Both the position numbers and the translations under genes were made by a program. The notes under the pieces are model-generated. The model ran no database searches. It was not told where the DNA came from and saw only the letters and a program-made list of their open reading frames with translations. Below, piece after piece: positions 7,339 to 18,800 of a stretch of DNA of 45,199 nucleotides (positions are counted from its first letter, which is position 1; each line of letters starts with the position of its first letter). Source of the stretch: a virus; the IMG/VR virus record IMGVR_UViG_3300021375_000054, positions 1 to 45,199 of that record; one strand, 5' to 3'.

Positions 7339-10300
7339 TTATGACGTTATTTTTACCATAGGTCTAATCCTATAGGAGTAACCTAATCTTTTATTATATA
7401 TCAACCTAAAATTAAGGGGCTTTTGTTCGTGAGCTTTAAAACTAAAGTTTTGATCCGCAATAAAGCCACCGTCATCTAACGCATCTAGTGTAGATGCATT
7501 TTCCAACGTTGATGCTACACCCTTTACTCTCTTTGTAAATAGTTTAATTTTGCTAACACCAAACGCATTTACTAGGTTATCACTAATGTATAATCTAGCA
7601 TCATCCTGTAATGTTGTTTTATCTTCAGCAGAATCTATCGGCAATACATACTCAGTAATTGCTGCTAAAACTCCTTCTTGACTTAACCTTCTATTTATTG
7701 TAAAGTCAATATAAAAATCTATTACAACCCTCTCTTTATCTTCAAACATCACAATATCAGTTGTATTAGTATTATTCCTTAGAATATCATCTAATTCTTC
7801 TTCTGTTTGTACCACCTCAGGGATAAACTGTAGTAACTCATAGTTGTCTGCAGTTTTCATAATGGTAGACGCAAGATAAGACTTCTCTTCTTTTGTCTCA
7901 AATGTACCAGGCACTGATTCCGATAATCCGCCTGATAGGGATCTGGTATAATAGTTTTTATCCCATGAAGATCTAAATACATGTACATCTTTTTTATCAA
8001 TTGCAATTTCACCAATTAAAGGATAAAGTGGCAACTTATCTGTAGAAGTAGATAGTTTAGTAATACCAGCGGTATTAAATTCATTTACTTTTCTATAGAA
8101 ATGATTTTTTATTTTACCCCAATTCTCATCATGATTACCACCATCATAGATAAACCCTAAATTAAAAGCAACTCCACATCTATTATATTTTCTATAATAA
8201 TCTCTAGCTAATTCAATTTCAGAAGTATCTGATAAAGAGTGCTTATACATTCTCTCTTCTAGACTAATTTCATTTACGTTTGATGTATTCTGTAAAGTAT
8301 TAGTCTTCATGTGAGAGTAAATATCTGTGAAAGTTACAACAGGTGTTGTATCAATCGTATAGCCACCATTATGTCTAATTAAGAATGGATAGTAAGTAAA
8401 ACTATTAGTTAAATTATAGCCAATATTGCTTGTCGACAACTTAAAGGACTCAGGTTTATCTTCATCTTCCGTAGTTATGATAAACGACTCCTTAATAATC
8501 TCTACACCATCTTCAATTAGAATAATAAATTTATTCTGTTCAATAGTACCGTTAGTTTCAACCGTAGTGTATTTTACATTACCAGGATCTCTAAGTAACA
8601 TCTCGGCTACGTTTTGTATACCTAACGCATTTAAAATATTTTCGTATGCATTTATACCTCCACCAATATATGTATATTCACCGTTCCATTGTAAGTAATT
8701 AGGTAGGTTAGATAAATCTATTGTAGGAGTTAACTCTATTCCATTTGAATCAAAACCATCCCCAAAATCACCGTTCGTAATATTCTTAACAGGCTGTGTT
8801 AATTTAATACTATCTTGTCCTAACACATCGTCAATATTTAATCTTAGAACTACATCACCAAATGCAGTGTTTAATTTAACTATAATAGCTCCGAATTCAT
8901 CGTTATCATTCTTGTTAATTTGTTCTAAGAATTGAGGTACGCTATCATCAGCATGTGTTAAAGCTTTTAAAACTAAATAGTCATCTACTTGGTCGTTAGT
9001 TTGGTTTAAAGAGTTAAAATCTAATTGTCCATCTAATTTTATATCTGAGTATTTAAAGGTACTATTCTCATTATCCCAAACAAGAGAGTGTTTTAATTCG
9101 TATAATAGCTTTTTAGTAAGAGTTTGATCTGCCCATAAATCATCTAAGCTTAATGAGATAAAGAATACAACAAACTTAAATTTCTTATTTTGAATTACTT
9201 CATATTCAATACCATTAGACTCTTGTGCAGTTTTTACATTTAACAAGATACTAAATCTATAACCATTAAAATCAGAAGACTTAATAAAATCTACAGGAGT
9301 TTCTGAAGTAAATTCTTTTCTATTTTTAAAGCTAACTTTTAATCCTTTAAAGATAGTCTCAGCAAAAGACAAGTCATTACCACCATCTACTTTAGTATAT
9401 TTCTTTTGTCTATTAGTTTTTACAAAAGTTTTATAGTTGTTTTCACCCTTAGTCTCAAATCCATCTGTAATAAAGAATCTATCGAAATAATCAAAATTAA
9501 CATCTTTAAAAATAGAAGGAGTCATTTCAAAACCTTCCATAAAGTTTATGTAACTAAACGAATCATTTAATCTATACTCGGGGCTCTCATTAGTTCCTTG
9601 ATTTTCAATTAAATGTTTTGGTAAATTATTTACATAGAACCATTCATGAGTCATGCCTAATCTGTTTCTATTCTCAAATGATAAATCTGCTGAGAAGTTA
9701 GATCTTCCAAATGCTTCGTTAGCATTTAGATAATAAGGCTCTTCACGTACAGTCACTGTATCTTTTAGAACCCATTTGTTAATTGTAGGTACTACTCTAG
9801 ATTCGACTGCAAACTCTTTTAAGTAGTTCTCCTGCAGTCTATCATATTCACTTTGAATTATATTTTCATTAAAATCATCAGCCTGTTCTTCAACTAATAC
9901 ATCATTTAATCCTGTAAAATACCTAGAAGGTTGGATTGTGTAATCATTGTTTTCTAATTCACCAAATGGATATAAATCATTTTGTGCATTTTGCTCTGGC
10001 TCGTAATTAATTTCTTGTGCAGTTTCGTACTGTAATTCTTTTAAATCAGAGTTAGAAGTATTATAGAAATCAAAATTCATATCATGAATATCGTATGCTG
10101 AGAATAAACCTAGTCTAACTAGATTATCAGCAAATACATTAATTTCACCGTTATCAATAGAGTTATCTCTTTCTAAAATAACTTTCTTGTATTGTAGTGG
10201 TAATCTTTCAATATCATCAACTATATCAATAACCTTATTGTAAACTCCCGAAGATTTAGTCTCTATATAATCATTAATGTTAATATCTTCAATAGAATCT

Positions 10301-13300
10301 AAAGTAACTAACATAGATTTATTAGCAGCATTACCACCAGTAAAGAAAAATACATTACTATTAGAAAGTACATCTGTTGAATTTTCAGATATATCTAACC
10401 TTAGTAAATTATTAACATCTTCGTTCGCAGCATTAATAGAGATAAAGTTATTTGCGTTTTCATCAGGTATCGCAATACCAGCTTGCAGTAGTCTATATCC
10501 AATAACGTCTGTTTTAATATAGAAATGTTCAGCTTTATCGTATGTTAGTGCTGTAAATCCGTTATCAACAGAATTAATAGACTTAACGATAGCAGAAGTT
10601 ACTTCAGCAAGAGTACCTTGATTTGAGAAACTAGTCGAGTTAAAATGACCTGGAGATAAACCATCAGTTCCAAAGAACATATTATTCTTTAAGTCGTAAG
10701 GTACTTGTAACTCTTCTATTCTAGCAATAGTAGTATTACCAGGTTGTGGAGATATTGTTGGTTCAAATGGAGAAAGAGACGCTCTCTTTTCATAGAACAC
10801 AATGCTATTATCAGTTTCTTTTTCAAAGACTAGGTTATCACTAAGAACATTAAACGTATTATTTAGTGTTTGAACCAAATCAGCAATATCTGTTGTAGTT
10901 ACAATAAATAAACTTTCAGGCTGTCCGTTTACAGAAATACCAAAAGAAAAATATTGACCAGCAACATATCTCTTAAATTGAAGTCTATATAACTGCTCTT
11001 TAGATGGGAATATTGCGAACCTATCATTAACTGCAGGATTTTCTACAACATCTACTTTAATAAAATCACTACCTGGAGCAGCATTTTTAACTATCTCGAC
11101 TGATCTTCCAGTAGGAGCTAATTTAATTTCATCCTTAATCTTATTGCCACTATCCTTTACTCTAACTTCTAGATTAGAAGCGTTATAGAACTGAGTAGGA
11201 TCGATTTTATAGAAGTTATCAGATATATGTGCATAACCTAAAACAGGAACCTCTTTCAATAAATTGTGAGCTGGAATAGCTGAACTAGAGTTATTATTAA
11301 TATCAGAGTTTAGACTTTTAAACTTAATCACACTTTGATTAATAGACTCTAATGTCCCGTAACCAGAATCTATATCATCTACATATAAACCAAAGTATCT
11401 ATTAACCTCATAGTCACCTGCATTGTTATCGTTAAATAAGAACTCCATGTTAATTAAATTAGCACATGCTAACTTATTTCTTTCAAAGCCGCTTGTAATT
11501 AAATCATTCTCAGAAATAACAGGCTGATCTTTCTTAACAAAATCTTCATATAGGTATTCACCTTTACTAGTAAATCCACCACCAGATAAATCAATACCAT
11601 TAAAAGTACTTCTCTCGTTTTTATCAAAGTTAATAGTCAATGGAGTCTTAGGGAAAGACTCAGACTGTACGTGGTTTCTAATATAATTACCGATGTCACT
11701 ATCTCTAGTTAAATCAAAAGTCTCAATAATCTCACTATTATTTAAAATAGTAGACATATTGTTAAAGTTACTTACTGAATCAAAATCTAAAGCTGATGGG
11801 TCATCAACTCTAAAGATTAAAAACTTAGAAGGAATCTTTTTATCTAACCAGATAGGAGCCATTATTCTAAAGTCTTCATCATGTAGCTTAGAATAGTTAT
11901 AGACTGTCCCGTAATGGTAATCTTCTTCTATTTGTTTATCAAAAGTTTCTTGTACTGAAAAATCAGAGAAACTCTTCTTTGTTAAATAAATTTGATCTGC
12001 AGGAGTTTTAGCCTGCTTAAAAAACTTATGTAAATCATAAGACCATTGACCATCTTTATTTAAACTAAATTTCTTATATTCAACAGATGCTAACTCTTTA
12101 GTAGCGTCAATCGACTCAATAAACATTTTGCCGGTTGAGTTAACTACTAATTTAGCGTTTGTTGATAGTTTTGGATTTGTCCTTAACAGAGGTTTAGATA
12201 CATTATCTAATTCATAGTTTTTCTCTAAATCAAAATTAGGTATAGATCTATTAATAACCTCGCCGTCATCAAATATCTGTAAGGTATACGTACCTTGTGG
12301 CTCAAATCCTAAAATACATTGGTTACATGACGTATATCCATATTTAATTGCCGCGCCACTAGTTAATCCCAAGTCTACGCCTGATATTGTAACAGTTCTT
12401 ACGTTTATGTTAGCATATTCAGACTTACTTTTAATAATACTAATTGCATCATCAGCATTAATAGCGTGAATCTTATGTGCAATTGTTAAACAACTAATTA
12501 GATTATCACTGTTAATAATTGTAGGGTGTGTTCCTGAATTTAGGTTAAGCCACATATCTTCTAAATAAGAGCTAGAACCTGGTTCGCTAGTATGTAGACC
12601 ATCTACAATATACATTGGCCAATAAGGATCTCCCTCTTCAAATTTAGCATCACATGAGAAGAACGCGTAGAATATATTCTCTCTACTAGTAGCCTGTGTT
12701 GGTGCGCAAACCTGTACACCATCTTCAATTATACCTAAACACAGATCAGTATTTAAACTAGGTCTTTCATATCTTGGAGTACAATCAGCTAACCCAGTAT
12801 TTGCGTTGGCTAACTCTAACTCAGCAGATGTTATATTATCACCTTTCCATCTAAAGTTTCCTGTATATCCACTTGAGTTGTCATTTTCCCAAACAGCAAA
12901 TTGAGCAACTGGACTATCATTAAAATCACCTAAGAATATAGTACTTGGCCAGGTTTCGTCATAGTCTAAAGAACTAGCAGCAGCCTCTGACGTAAATGCT
13001 ACTATTTGATTTTGTAGCAAGTATGTTAACTTCTCTAAGTTTGAAGCAGTATCTAAATCTGTCCCAGAGAATTCTGCATTTTGATCTGCTCTAAACCAAA
13101 TAGTACTTTGAACAGATGTGCCTGCGCCAGTACATGCTGCATCAATAGAAACAGGATCGTTTTCATTAAACCAAACTTTAGTAGAATATGTTTGATAGAC
13201 TATTGGATCTTCACATGTAGTTAAAGCACTCCAGTTTCCACCTGTTAGTCTATAATAATTACTACCTAAACTTACATCTGAATAATAACCAGCAGCAACT

Positions 13301-15768
13301 AGCAAACCGGCTGGTGCCGTAGCATCATTATATTGGTTTGCAAAGTATTCGTTAGAGAATAATTGGCCACCATTATCAACAACCTGTTGTAAAGTTGTAT
13401 AAGTTTCGTCTAAGTTTTGCCAAACAACTGCAGTTTCAAAGTTATCACCACATACATCATCCTCATCATTTCCAAAATTCACTGTAATCGGCCATGCATT
13501 ACCCGTTGTTACAGAACATGCAACTGTGGTTATGATCGAACCATCTGTTGTATTAATCTGTAAAGCCCTAGATCCGAAATTAGATTGCTCTACCGAAATC
13601 CATTTATTAGATTCCGAAGGAGCTAATAGTGGACTAGTTGGGTTATTAGCACCATCTATTTGTGTGTAAATTTTATCACCAGTTTGTAACTGGTTAATAT
13701 TACCTGCAGTAGCAGCATCTAAATACGCGGTAATCCCTTGATTAAGGTTACATGCTGTATTAGAATCTGATGTAAACTGAGATCTTTGAATTGATATAAA
13801 ACCAACACCCGTCACAGTTATTGAAAGTGTAAAGCTTCCAGTTGCCTGTGCTCCATAAATATCTTCTGCTGTAATAACCCAAGTTTCTGTTACTTGTTGA
13901 TTAGCAGGCACATTCCATGTACCAGAGTTATATGTCCAATCACCAGTCGGTTCATCAAAATTAAAAACAGAAGGAGTAGGAGATGATGTTTTTGTTGCAG
14001 TAAAAGTAATTGCGTGACCGTCTGGGTCATTAATAAATGCACTTTTATTTACAGTGTCTTGTATTGAATTAAACTGAGAAACCGGTTTATTATCTCCATT
14101 TGACGTCCATATTGGCGCTGCATTATTACCACCTGTCATTGTAAATCTAAAATTCACATGACCTGATTCTTCACCATTACTATCTTCTACTAGAATCCAA
14201 AAATCATCAGTTATATCTGCTTGTGTAGGGTTTAAGCTAACCTGACTTGTATATGAAAGTGCAGGTGGAATACCTGTTTGTGTTATTACCGATAATGCAT
14301 CGGTATAAGGTCCTGTTGAAGCGACACCAGTATAAGTACCTGCAGTTATCGCTACTTTATTACCTCCACTTGAATCTGTAAAGAAATAAGATAACTCATT
14401 ATTTGAATCTGAATCATCATTAACATAACTAGACAGGTTAAAACTAGGGTAAGTCGAACCGACATTTGCTCCTGAAATGATAAATTCATTTGGGCCAGAT
14501 ATAGTTGGTGGCTGGTTTGTTGGCGCAGTTACAGTTAATATAGCAGTTCCATTATCAGATGCACCCTCATCATCAAAAACCTCGTATGTTACAATAGAAC
14601 TTCCTGGTGATGTAGAGTCAGGTATAATCTTTATAGTTGGGTTACCATTATTGCCGTTACTTAAAACTGCAGGTAGTGATAATTGACCACCACCATCATT
14701 GTCATAAACAGTACAAGAGGCTGCCGATAGAATCCTTATTTGTAGAGAATCATCTCCAAAATTATCATCAAGATCAGAAACACCTCCAACACCAGTCCAA
14801 CCAGTACCTGTACTAAAATCTAATAGCCTTTCAAATGGGGTTGTATCTGCAATTAAATTAGTTGTATAATCAACCGCTACTGGAATAGCATTACTACCCT
14901 CTTGTGTAATCTTCCTCCATGCAGTCTGTACATTAGTCGGATCATCTGGGTGTTGCAATCTAATCTCAATCTCTCTTGAAGTAGTACCTGGATTTGCCGG
15001 TACATTAATTGTAATGTTACCGCCAGCAGTAGTAGAATTAGTAAGTATAATAGTAGGTGGTCCTGCCCATGAACCAGTAATGACATTTAACTCAAAATCA
15101 CCACCATCTAAGTTTTGGGTAGCACCTTGCATGTCATATTGTTCTAATGGAGCAGACGAAGAGTCTTGTCCACTAGAAGGAACAACAAAATCAGCAGCAT
15201 TATTGGCATCCCAACTAATTGCTGCCTGTTGAGTAACCGTAACTCCAGTAATAATAGCAGGTACCGTAGCACCAGTATTAGTATATCCTGCAGGTACGGT
15301 GATATTTACAGTATAAGTATCTGTTCCAAATACATAAGTCGCTGGATTGATGTTAGAAATCGTTCCAGTACCTGTGATATTAGCAGTAACTGTTGCACCT
15401 TCAACACCATCATCTACTGTTATCGTTCCAGCGTCTGCTAGTACCCATGTTGGTAAAGTTGTAGTTGGTAAAGTTGTAGCTAATGTTGTAGTAGCAGTTG
15501 AAACCACACCTCCAGTCGCGTTTAACTGAATAACATCGCCAGTATCGGATTTCCACCAACCATTGACAACATTACCACTATCTGTTATTTGGCCATCAAA
15601 TGGATTAGATAAACCGCCGACTGTACCATCTGAGTTAGTAGTAAAATAAGTGGGCGACTGTGCTGTATCATCAATGAATGTTATTTCATCATACAGGCCA
15701 GTATGCGCTAGCGCGCCTGCTGCGTCAACATAGCCGTTTGCCGATAAGTTTATTTGTAATACTGCCAT
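7339..15768 (-). CDS. Giant modular virion protein with N-terminal adhesin-like domains (2809 aa)
   Basis: The gene spans 8.4 kb, nearly a fifth of the window. Residues 1-91 form a small domain ending in GWWKSDTGDVIQL. A Thr-rich linker (TTTLATTLPTTTLP) leads to a domain with ITVDDGVEGATV (about 107-180), then a BACON-like domain (about 181-295, NPGTTSREIEI, then KITQEG). Next are cadherin-like or Ig-like repeats (about 300-655, with NDPDGHAITFTA and WVITAEDIYGAQ) and Cys-containing domains of flavobacterial type (about 660-1000, TACNLNQGITAYLD and GDKIYTQIDG). From about residue 1150 to the end it becomes a long, Asn/Asp-rich structural region with no obvious repeats. A plausible model is an adhesin module displayed on a large baseplate- or tail-associated scaffold. 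The ATG at 15768 has a modest AAAGG upstream and a hairpin-bearing leader. No enzymatic motif was seen. Confidence 0.7.
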   Translation of the reverse strand: MAVLQINLSANGYVDAAGALAHTGLYDEITFIDDTAQSPTYFTTNSDGTVGGLSNPFDGQITDSGNVVNGWWKSDTGDVIQLNATGGVVSTATTTLATTLPTTTLPTWVLADAGTITVDDGVEGATVTANITGTGTISNINPATYVFGTDTYTVNITVPAGYTNTGATVPAIITGVTVTQQAAISWDANNAADFVVPSSGQDSSSAPLEQYDMQGATQNLDGGDFELNVITGSWAGPPTIILTNSTTAGGNITINVPANPGTTSREIEIRLQHPDDPTNVQTAWRKITQEGSNAIPVAVDYTTNLIADTTPFERLLDFSTGTGWTGVGGVSDLDDNFGDDSLQIRILSAASCTVYDNDGGGQLSLPAVLSNGNNGNPTIKIIPDSTSPGSSIVTYEVFDDEGASDNGTAILTVTAPTNQPPTISGPNEFIISGANVGSTYPSFNLSSYVNDDSDSNNELSYFFTDSSGGNKVAITAGTYTGVASTGPYTDALSVITQTGIPPALSYTSQVSLNPTQADITDDFWILVEDSNGEESGHVNFRFTMTGGNNAAPIWTSNGDNKPVSQFNSIQDTVNKSAFINDPDGHAITFTATKTSSPTPSVFNFDEPTGDWTYNSGTWNVPANQQVTETWVITAEDIYGAQATGSFTLSITVTGVGFISIQRSQFTSDSNTACNLNQGITAYLDAATAGNINQLQTGDKIYTQIDGANNPTSPLLAPSESNKWISVEQSNFGSRALQINTTDGSIITTVACSVTTGNAWPITVNFGNDEDDVCGDNFETAVVWQNLDETYTTLQQVVDNGGQLFSNEYFANQYNDATAPAGLLVAAGYYSDVSLGSNYYRLTGGNWSALTTCEDPIVYQTYSTKVWFNENDPVSIDAACTGAGTSVQSTIWFRADQNAEFSGTDLDTASNLEKLTYLLQNQIVAFTSEAAASSLDYDETWPSTIFLGDFNDSPVAQFAVWENDNSSGYTGNFRWKGDNITSAELELANANTGLADCTPRYERPSLNTDLCLGIIEDGVQVCAPTQATSRENIFYAFFSCDAKFEEGDPYWPMYIVDGLHTSEPGSSSYLEDMWLNLNSGTHPTIINSDNLISCLTIAHKIHAINADDAISIIKSKSEYANINVRTVTISGVDLGLTSGAAIKYGYTSCNQCILGFEPQGTYTLQIFDDGEVINRSIPNFDLEKNYELDNVSKPLLRTNPKLSTNAKLVVNSTGKMFIESIDATKELASVEYKKFSLNKDGQWSYDLHKFFKQAKTPADQIYLTKKSFSDFSVQETFDKQIEEDYHYGTVYNYSKLHDEDFRIMAPIWLDKKIPSKFLIFRVDDPSALDFDSVSNFNNMSTILNNSEIIETFDLTRDSDIGNYIRNHVQSESFPKTPLTINFDKNERSTFNGIDLSGGGFTSKGEYLYEDFVKKDQPVISENDLITSGFERNKLACANLINMEFLFNDNNAGDYEVNRYFGLYVDDIDSGYGTLESINQSVIKFKSLNSDINNNSSSAIPAHNLLKEVPVLGYAHISDNFYKIDPTQFYNASNLEVRVKDSGNKIKDEIKLAPTGRSVEIVKNAAPGSDFIKVDVVENPAVNDRFAIFPSKEQLYRLQFKRYVAGQYFSFGISVNGQPESLFIVTTTDIADLVQTLNNTFNVLSDNLVFEKETDNSIVFYEKRASLSPFEPTISPQPGNTTIARIEELQVPYDLKNNMFFGTDGLSPGHFNSTSFSNQGTLAEVTSAIVKSINSVDNGFTALTYDKAEHFYIKTDVIGYRLLQAGIAIPDENANNFISINAANEDVNNLLRLDISENSTDVLSNSNVFFFTGGNAANKSMLVTLDSIEDININDYIETKSSGVYNKVIDIVDDIERLPLQYKKVILERDNSIDNGEINVFADNLVRLGLFSAYDIHDMNFDFYNTSNSDLKELQYETAQEINYEPEQNAQNDLYPFGELENNDYTIQPSRYFTGLNDVLVEEQADDFNENIIQSEYDRLQENYLKEFAVESRVVPTINKWVLKDTVTVREEPYYLNANEAFGRSNFSADLSFENRNRLGMTHEWFYVNNLPKHLIENQGTNESPEYRLNDSFSYINFMEGFEMTPSIFKDVNFDYFDRFFITDGFETKGENNYKTFVKTNRQKKYTKVDGGNDLSFAETIFKGLKVSFKNRKEFTSETPVDFIKSSDFNGYRFSILLNVKTAQESNGIEYEVIQNKKFKFVVFFISLSLDDLWADQTLTKKLLYELKHSLVWDNENSTFKYSDIKLDGQLDFNSLNQTNDQVDDYLVLKALTHADDSVPQFLEQINKNDNDEFGAIIVKLNTAFGDVVLRLNIDDVLGQDSIKLTQPVKNITNGDFGDGFDSNGIELTPTIDLSNLPNYLQWNGEYTYIGGGINAYENILNALGIQNVAEMLLRDPGNVKYTTVETNGTIEQNKFIILIEDGVEIIKESFIITTEDEDKPESFKLSTSNIGYNLTNSFTYYPFLIRHNGGYTIDTTPVVTFTDIYSHMKTNTLQNTSNVNEISLEERMYKHSLSDTSEIELARDYYRKYNRCGVAFNLGFIYDGGNHDENWGKIKNHFYRKVNEFNTAGITKLSTSTDKLPLYPLIGEIAIDKKDVHVFRSSWDKNYYTRSLSGGLSESVPGTFETKEEKSYLASTIMKTADNYELLQFIPEVVQTEEELDDILRNNTNTTDIVMFEDKERVVIDFYIDFTINRRLSQEGVLAAITEYVLPIDSAEDKTTLQDDARLYISDNLVNAFGVSKIKLFTKRVKGVASTLENASTLDALDDGGFIADQNFSFKAHEQKPLNFRLIYNKRLGYSYRIRPMVKITS

Positions 15769-15786
15769 TTACCTTTTTATCTTTTA

Positions 15787-15804
15787 TAGAGAGAATCCTC
15801 TCTA
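15787..15804 (-). promoter_or_regulatory. 5'-leader hairpin upstream of the giant gene
   Basis: TAGAGAG (15787-15793) and CTCTCTA (15798-15804) form a perfect 7-bp stem with an AATC loop. On the minus strand it lies just downstream of a GATATATA element and 18 bases ahead of the start at 15768. There is no U run after it, so it is not a classic terminator. It could be a stabilising 5' hairpin or an RNase processing site. Confidence 0.5.
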
Positions 15805-15813
15805 CTATATATC
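15804..15813 (-). promoter_or_regulatory. Candidate late promoter element GATATATAGT
   Basis: The minus-strand GATATATA core lies 35 bases upstream of ATG 15768, in one of the few wider gaps (70 bp) of the late block. The same core occurs in the gaps before the amidoligase-like, S1-like and tube-initiator-like genes. It resembles the AT-rich T4 late promoter TATAAATA but is not identical. The core also occurs inside genes, so confidence is limited. Confidence 0.35.
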
Positions 15814-15838
15814 CAACCAACCAGTGGGGACATATACA

Positions 15839-18800
15839 TTATCTAAGTAATCTCGCAGCTTTAATAGAATTTAAGTTCTTACCTTTTGGACCGTACTTAG
15901 CAAATACTTCTAAATCAAATGAGAACTGTTCGCCATACTTATCAAAAATATCTAAACCTATTTTCTTAGTATAAGTTAAGTTATTATACGCAAGTCTTCC
16001 GAAACCACCAATTCTACCAGTGTCAATAGATTCGTTATTGCCAAAGTAATCAGTCATTCTGTATTGAAATACTATATCTACTGAAACTGCGTTAGACTCA
16101 TTATCTTTTTTTGCTCTAATTTCTTTTGCTGACCTTTTAGTTTCACCGTCAACTTTTAAACTATCTAAGTTAATTGGCGACATGAATAAGTAAGCACCAC
16201 ATGATCTACCGCCTAGTAGGTATTGGTCATTTGCATCAAAAGACATTTTAATAGGTCTTACGATAGGACCTTTACCTGCAGCAATTTGAGATGTATTTAA
16301 CGTAGAATCAAATAAATCTGTACCTGCGTGGAATGCAGTTTGTTGTTTAGCTGTAATCTGTGTTGTATTTAAGTCATACCCGAATATACTAAATAGAGTA
16401 CCACCTGTTGCTTGAATAGCAGTTTTACTCATTGAGAATATCATAGATTTTCTAAGATCAGATAAATTAACACTTCCTGCTGAAATTGCACTATCCCAAA
16501 TATTCTCTAGTAATGGATGGTCTTTATGTACAAATAGACCGTTATTGTACTCACTTAATGTAACTGTACTAGTACTAGTTGTATTAACTTTATCAGCAGA
16601 CCAAGATCCAGTATAATCACTAAATGAACCTGCCCAAATAAAATCAGTGTTGTTATTAGTAATACCCCATTGAACATCATTGTTTGTACTTAACTCGTAC
16701 TCGTAATCATCAATTGTTGGTGTAATTGTAGTATTAAGAGGAGATACAATATAGTGTGGATTTTGATTTGCAATATCCATATATCTACTGTAAACAAACT
16801 GACCTCTTCTTTGCATTGACTGATAAGGTGCGTCCCATGTATTATCATAGGTACCTTCTCCAGCCCCTGCACCAGACCCTGTGTTATTAGGGATATTTTG
16901 ATATTGAACTGGTACTAAATCGTAATTACCCTCTTCTTGATAGTAATTATCTCTAATAACCTTGTTATCAATAGCCTCAGTACTTTGATCATTTTCTTTA
17001 ATACCAAACCCATTATCGTGTTCTGGAGTACCAGGATTAACCGACTTGTATGCTGGTTTAGTTCTATCACCGATTAACCTAGAAACTAATTCTAATTTAG
17101 TAGCTTTACTATTTTCTAATTGTAACTTAAATGTCTTAGTTACAATATGTCCTTTTCTAATCGTAAGATCAGCAACCTCATCTACGTAATAGCCTGCAAA
17201 TAATTGAGTATTTGTATCTTTTACGATATTAGTAACCGTTCCGTCTTCTGATGTAATCTTAACAATAAGTTCTCCAACCTCAGCTTCAACAGTACCTTTA
17301 AGGCCTGCAATCTGTGCTTCTAACTCCGCTATTTTATCATAGACTGAAATTGGCTTTTGTTCTGGAGATAAGAATCCAGATGCAATATTTGTTGCAACGT
17401 GAGCATAATAGTTTTCATTTGCAGTAAATGCATCTTCAACGTGAGTGTAAACTCCTTGTGCAGTTAACTCTTCAACTATTTCTACTTTAGCTAATTCAGC
17501 AGTGTTAACTTCTACTACTGCAGCAACATCAGTCGTATCAACCTCTTCTTCAGGGAAAGAAACTGTAATTGGCTCTGACCAATCAGATAAGATTGGATTA
17601 GCAGGATAACCAGCTTCTGAAACCGATTTAATTCTAATTTCTACTAATTCACCTTGATTAATAGCAATATCTAATTGATTAAAGTTAATCTCTTGTCCAT
17701 CCTCGATCTTAGTTTCTTGCCATGTAAATTTACTAGCAATATTACCATCGTTGTCAATAGATTTTGCTCTTTGTCTAACTTTAGATTTCTTTTCATTCCA
17801 GTTTGAGAAAATAGCCTGCTTTTCTCTACTCTCATCAGTAAATTTAAGCTGTGCTGCTTCTGCTGCTTTACCAGAAGTAGATAGGTATCTATATTGTATA
17901 ATAAACTGTACAACATTTTGGTCTAAAGTATCTGCTACTTGTTTGGCTGCAGGTACTGCCCAAAAACCTCTAATTCTGTATTTAGGGGAAATCTTAGTTG
18001 CATTAGATGAAGCAGATAGAGATTGAATCTGTGTTACAATCGAGTTGTAAAGTTTAGATTCTGATACTCTTTCTTCAATTAATGCATTTAATTCGTTCTT
18101 GTCTTTATCTTTTTGAACTTGAGATGCGTATTTCTTAGTTGCAATTTCAGATCTCTTCTTAGAAATAGTATCATCTAATTTCTTTACAGCCTCAAGTACT
18201 TTTGATTTGTCTGCAGATAACTTTTTGATTTTATCTGCTGAATCATTATCTGTTAAGTGTTTATTAATCTGAACAACTTTAAAGTTATCAGCACTTAATA
18301 CAGGAGAGTCTGGTGTTACACCTACTGTCGCAGGTGGAATATTATCCTCTTTGATAGACATAATAAGTTTACCAAAGTCAGCTACATTAGCTTTATAGTA
18401 ATCAGATAATAAAGTAATACTACCATCTTCTTGTAGAATCTCTAAGTCGTTTGAATAGAATCCAATACCAGGCGACCACTTCTCAGCTAAAATCTTAGAT
18501 TGAGGATCTAAAGCTTTTACAAAACATAAAACTCTTTCATCAAATCCTACTGGAATCTCTAAGTCTAAATTGTTATCTTCAACCTTGTATACCGATAAAG
18601 TACCTGCGCCGATCTTAATAGCCTCATAACCTTCAATCAACGTAAGCTCAACTTGACGCGTCGATGCGTCTAACTTTGTGATTCTATATCTTGTGTTTTT
18701 AGAACCACCAGTGACCATCAATTGATCTCCTACGCGTAATAATTCAGTCTCATCTAAATCTTTATCGCTATCCGAGTATGTTAGTCTATCTAAAGTATAT

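Noticed and set aside
15166-15529. Plus-strand ORFs opposite the N-terminal part of the giant gene
   Set aside because: Antisense shadows of Thr/Ala/Val-rich coding sequence without start signals.
15787-15804. Rho-independent terminator
   Set aside because: The stem lacks a following T run on either strand, so a leader hairpin is preferred.
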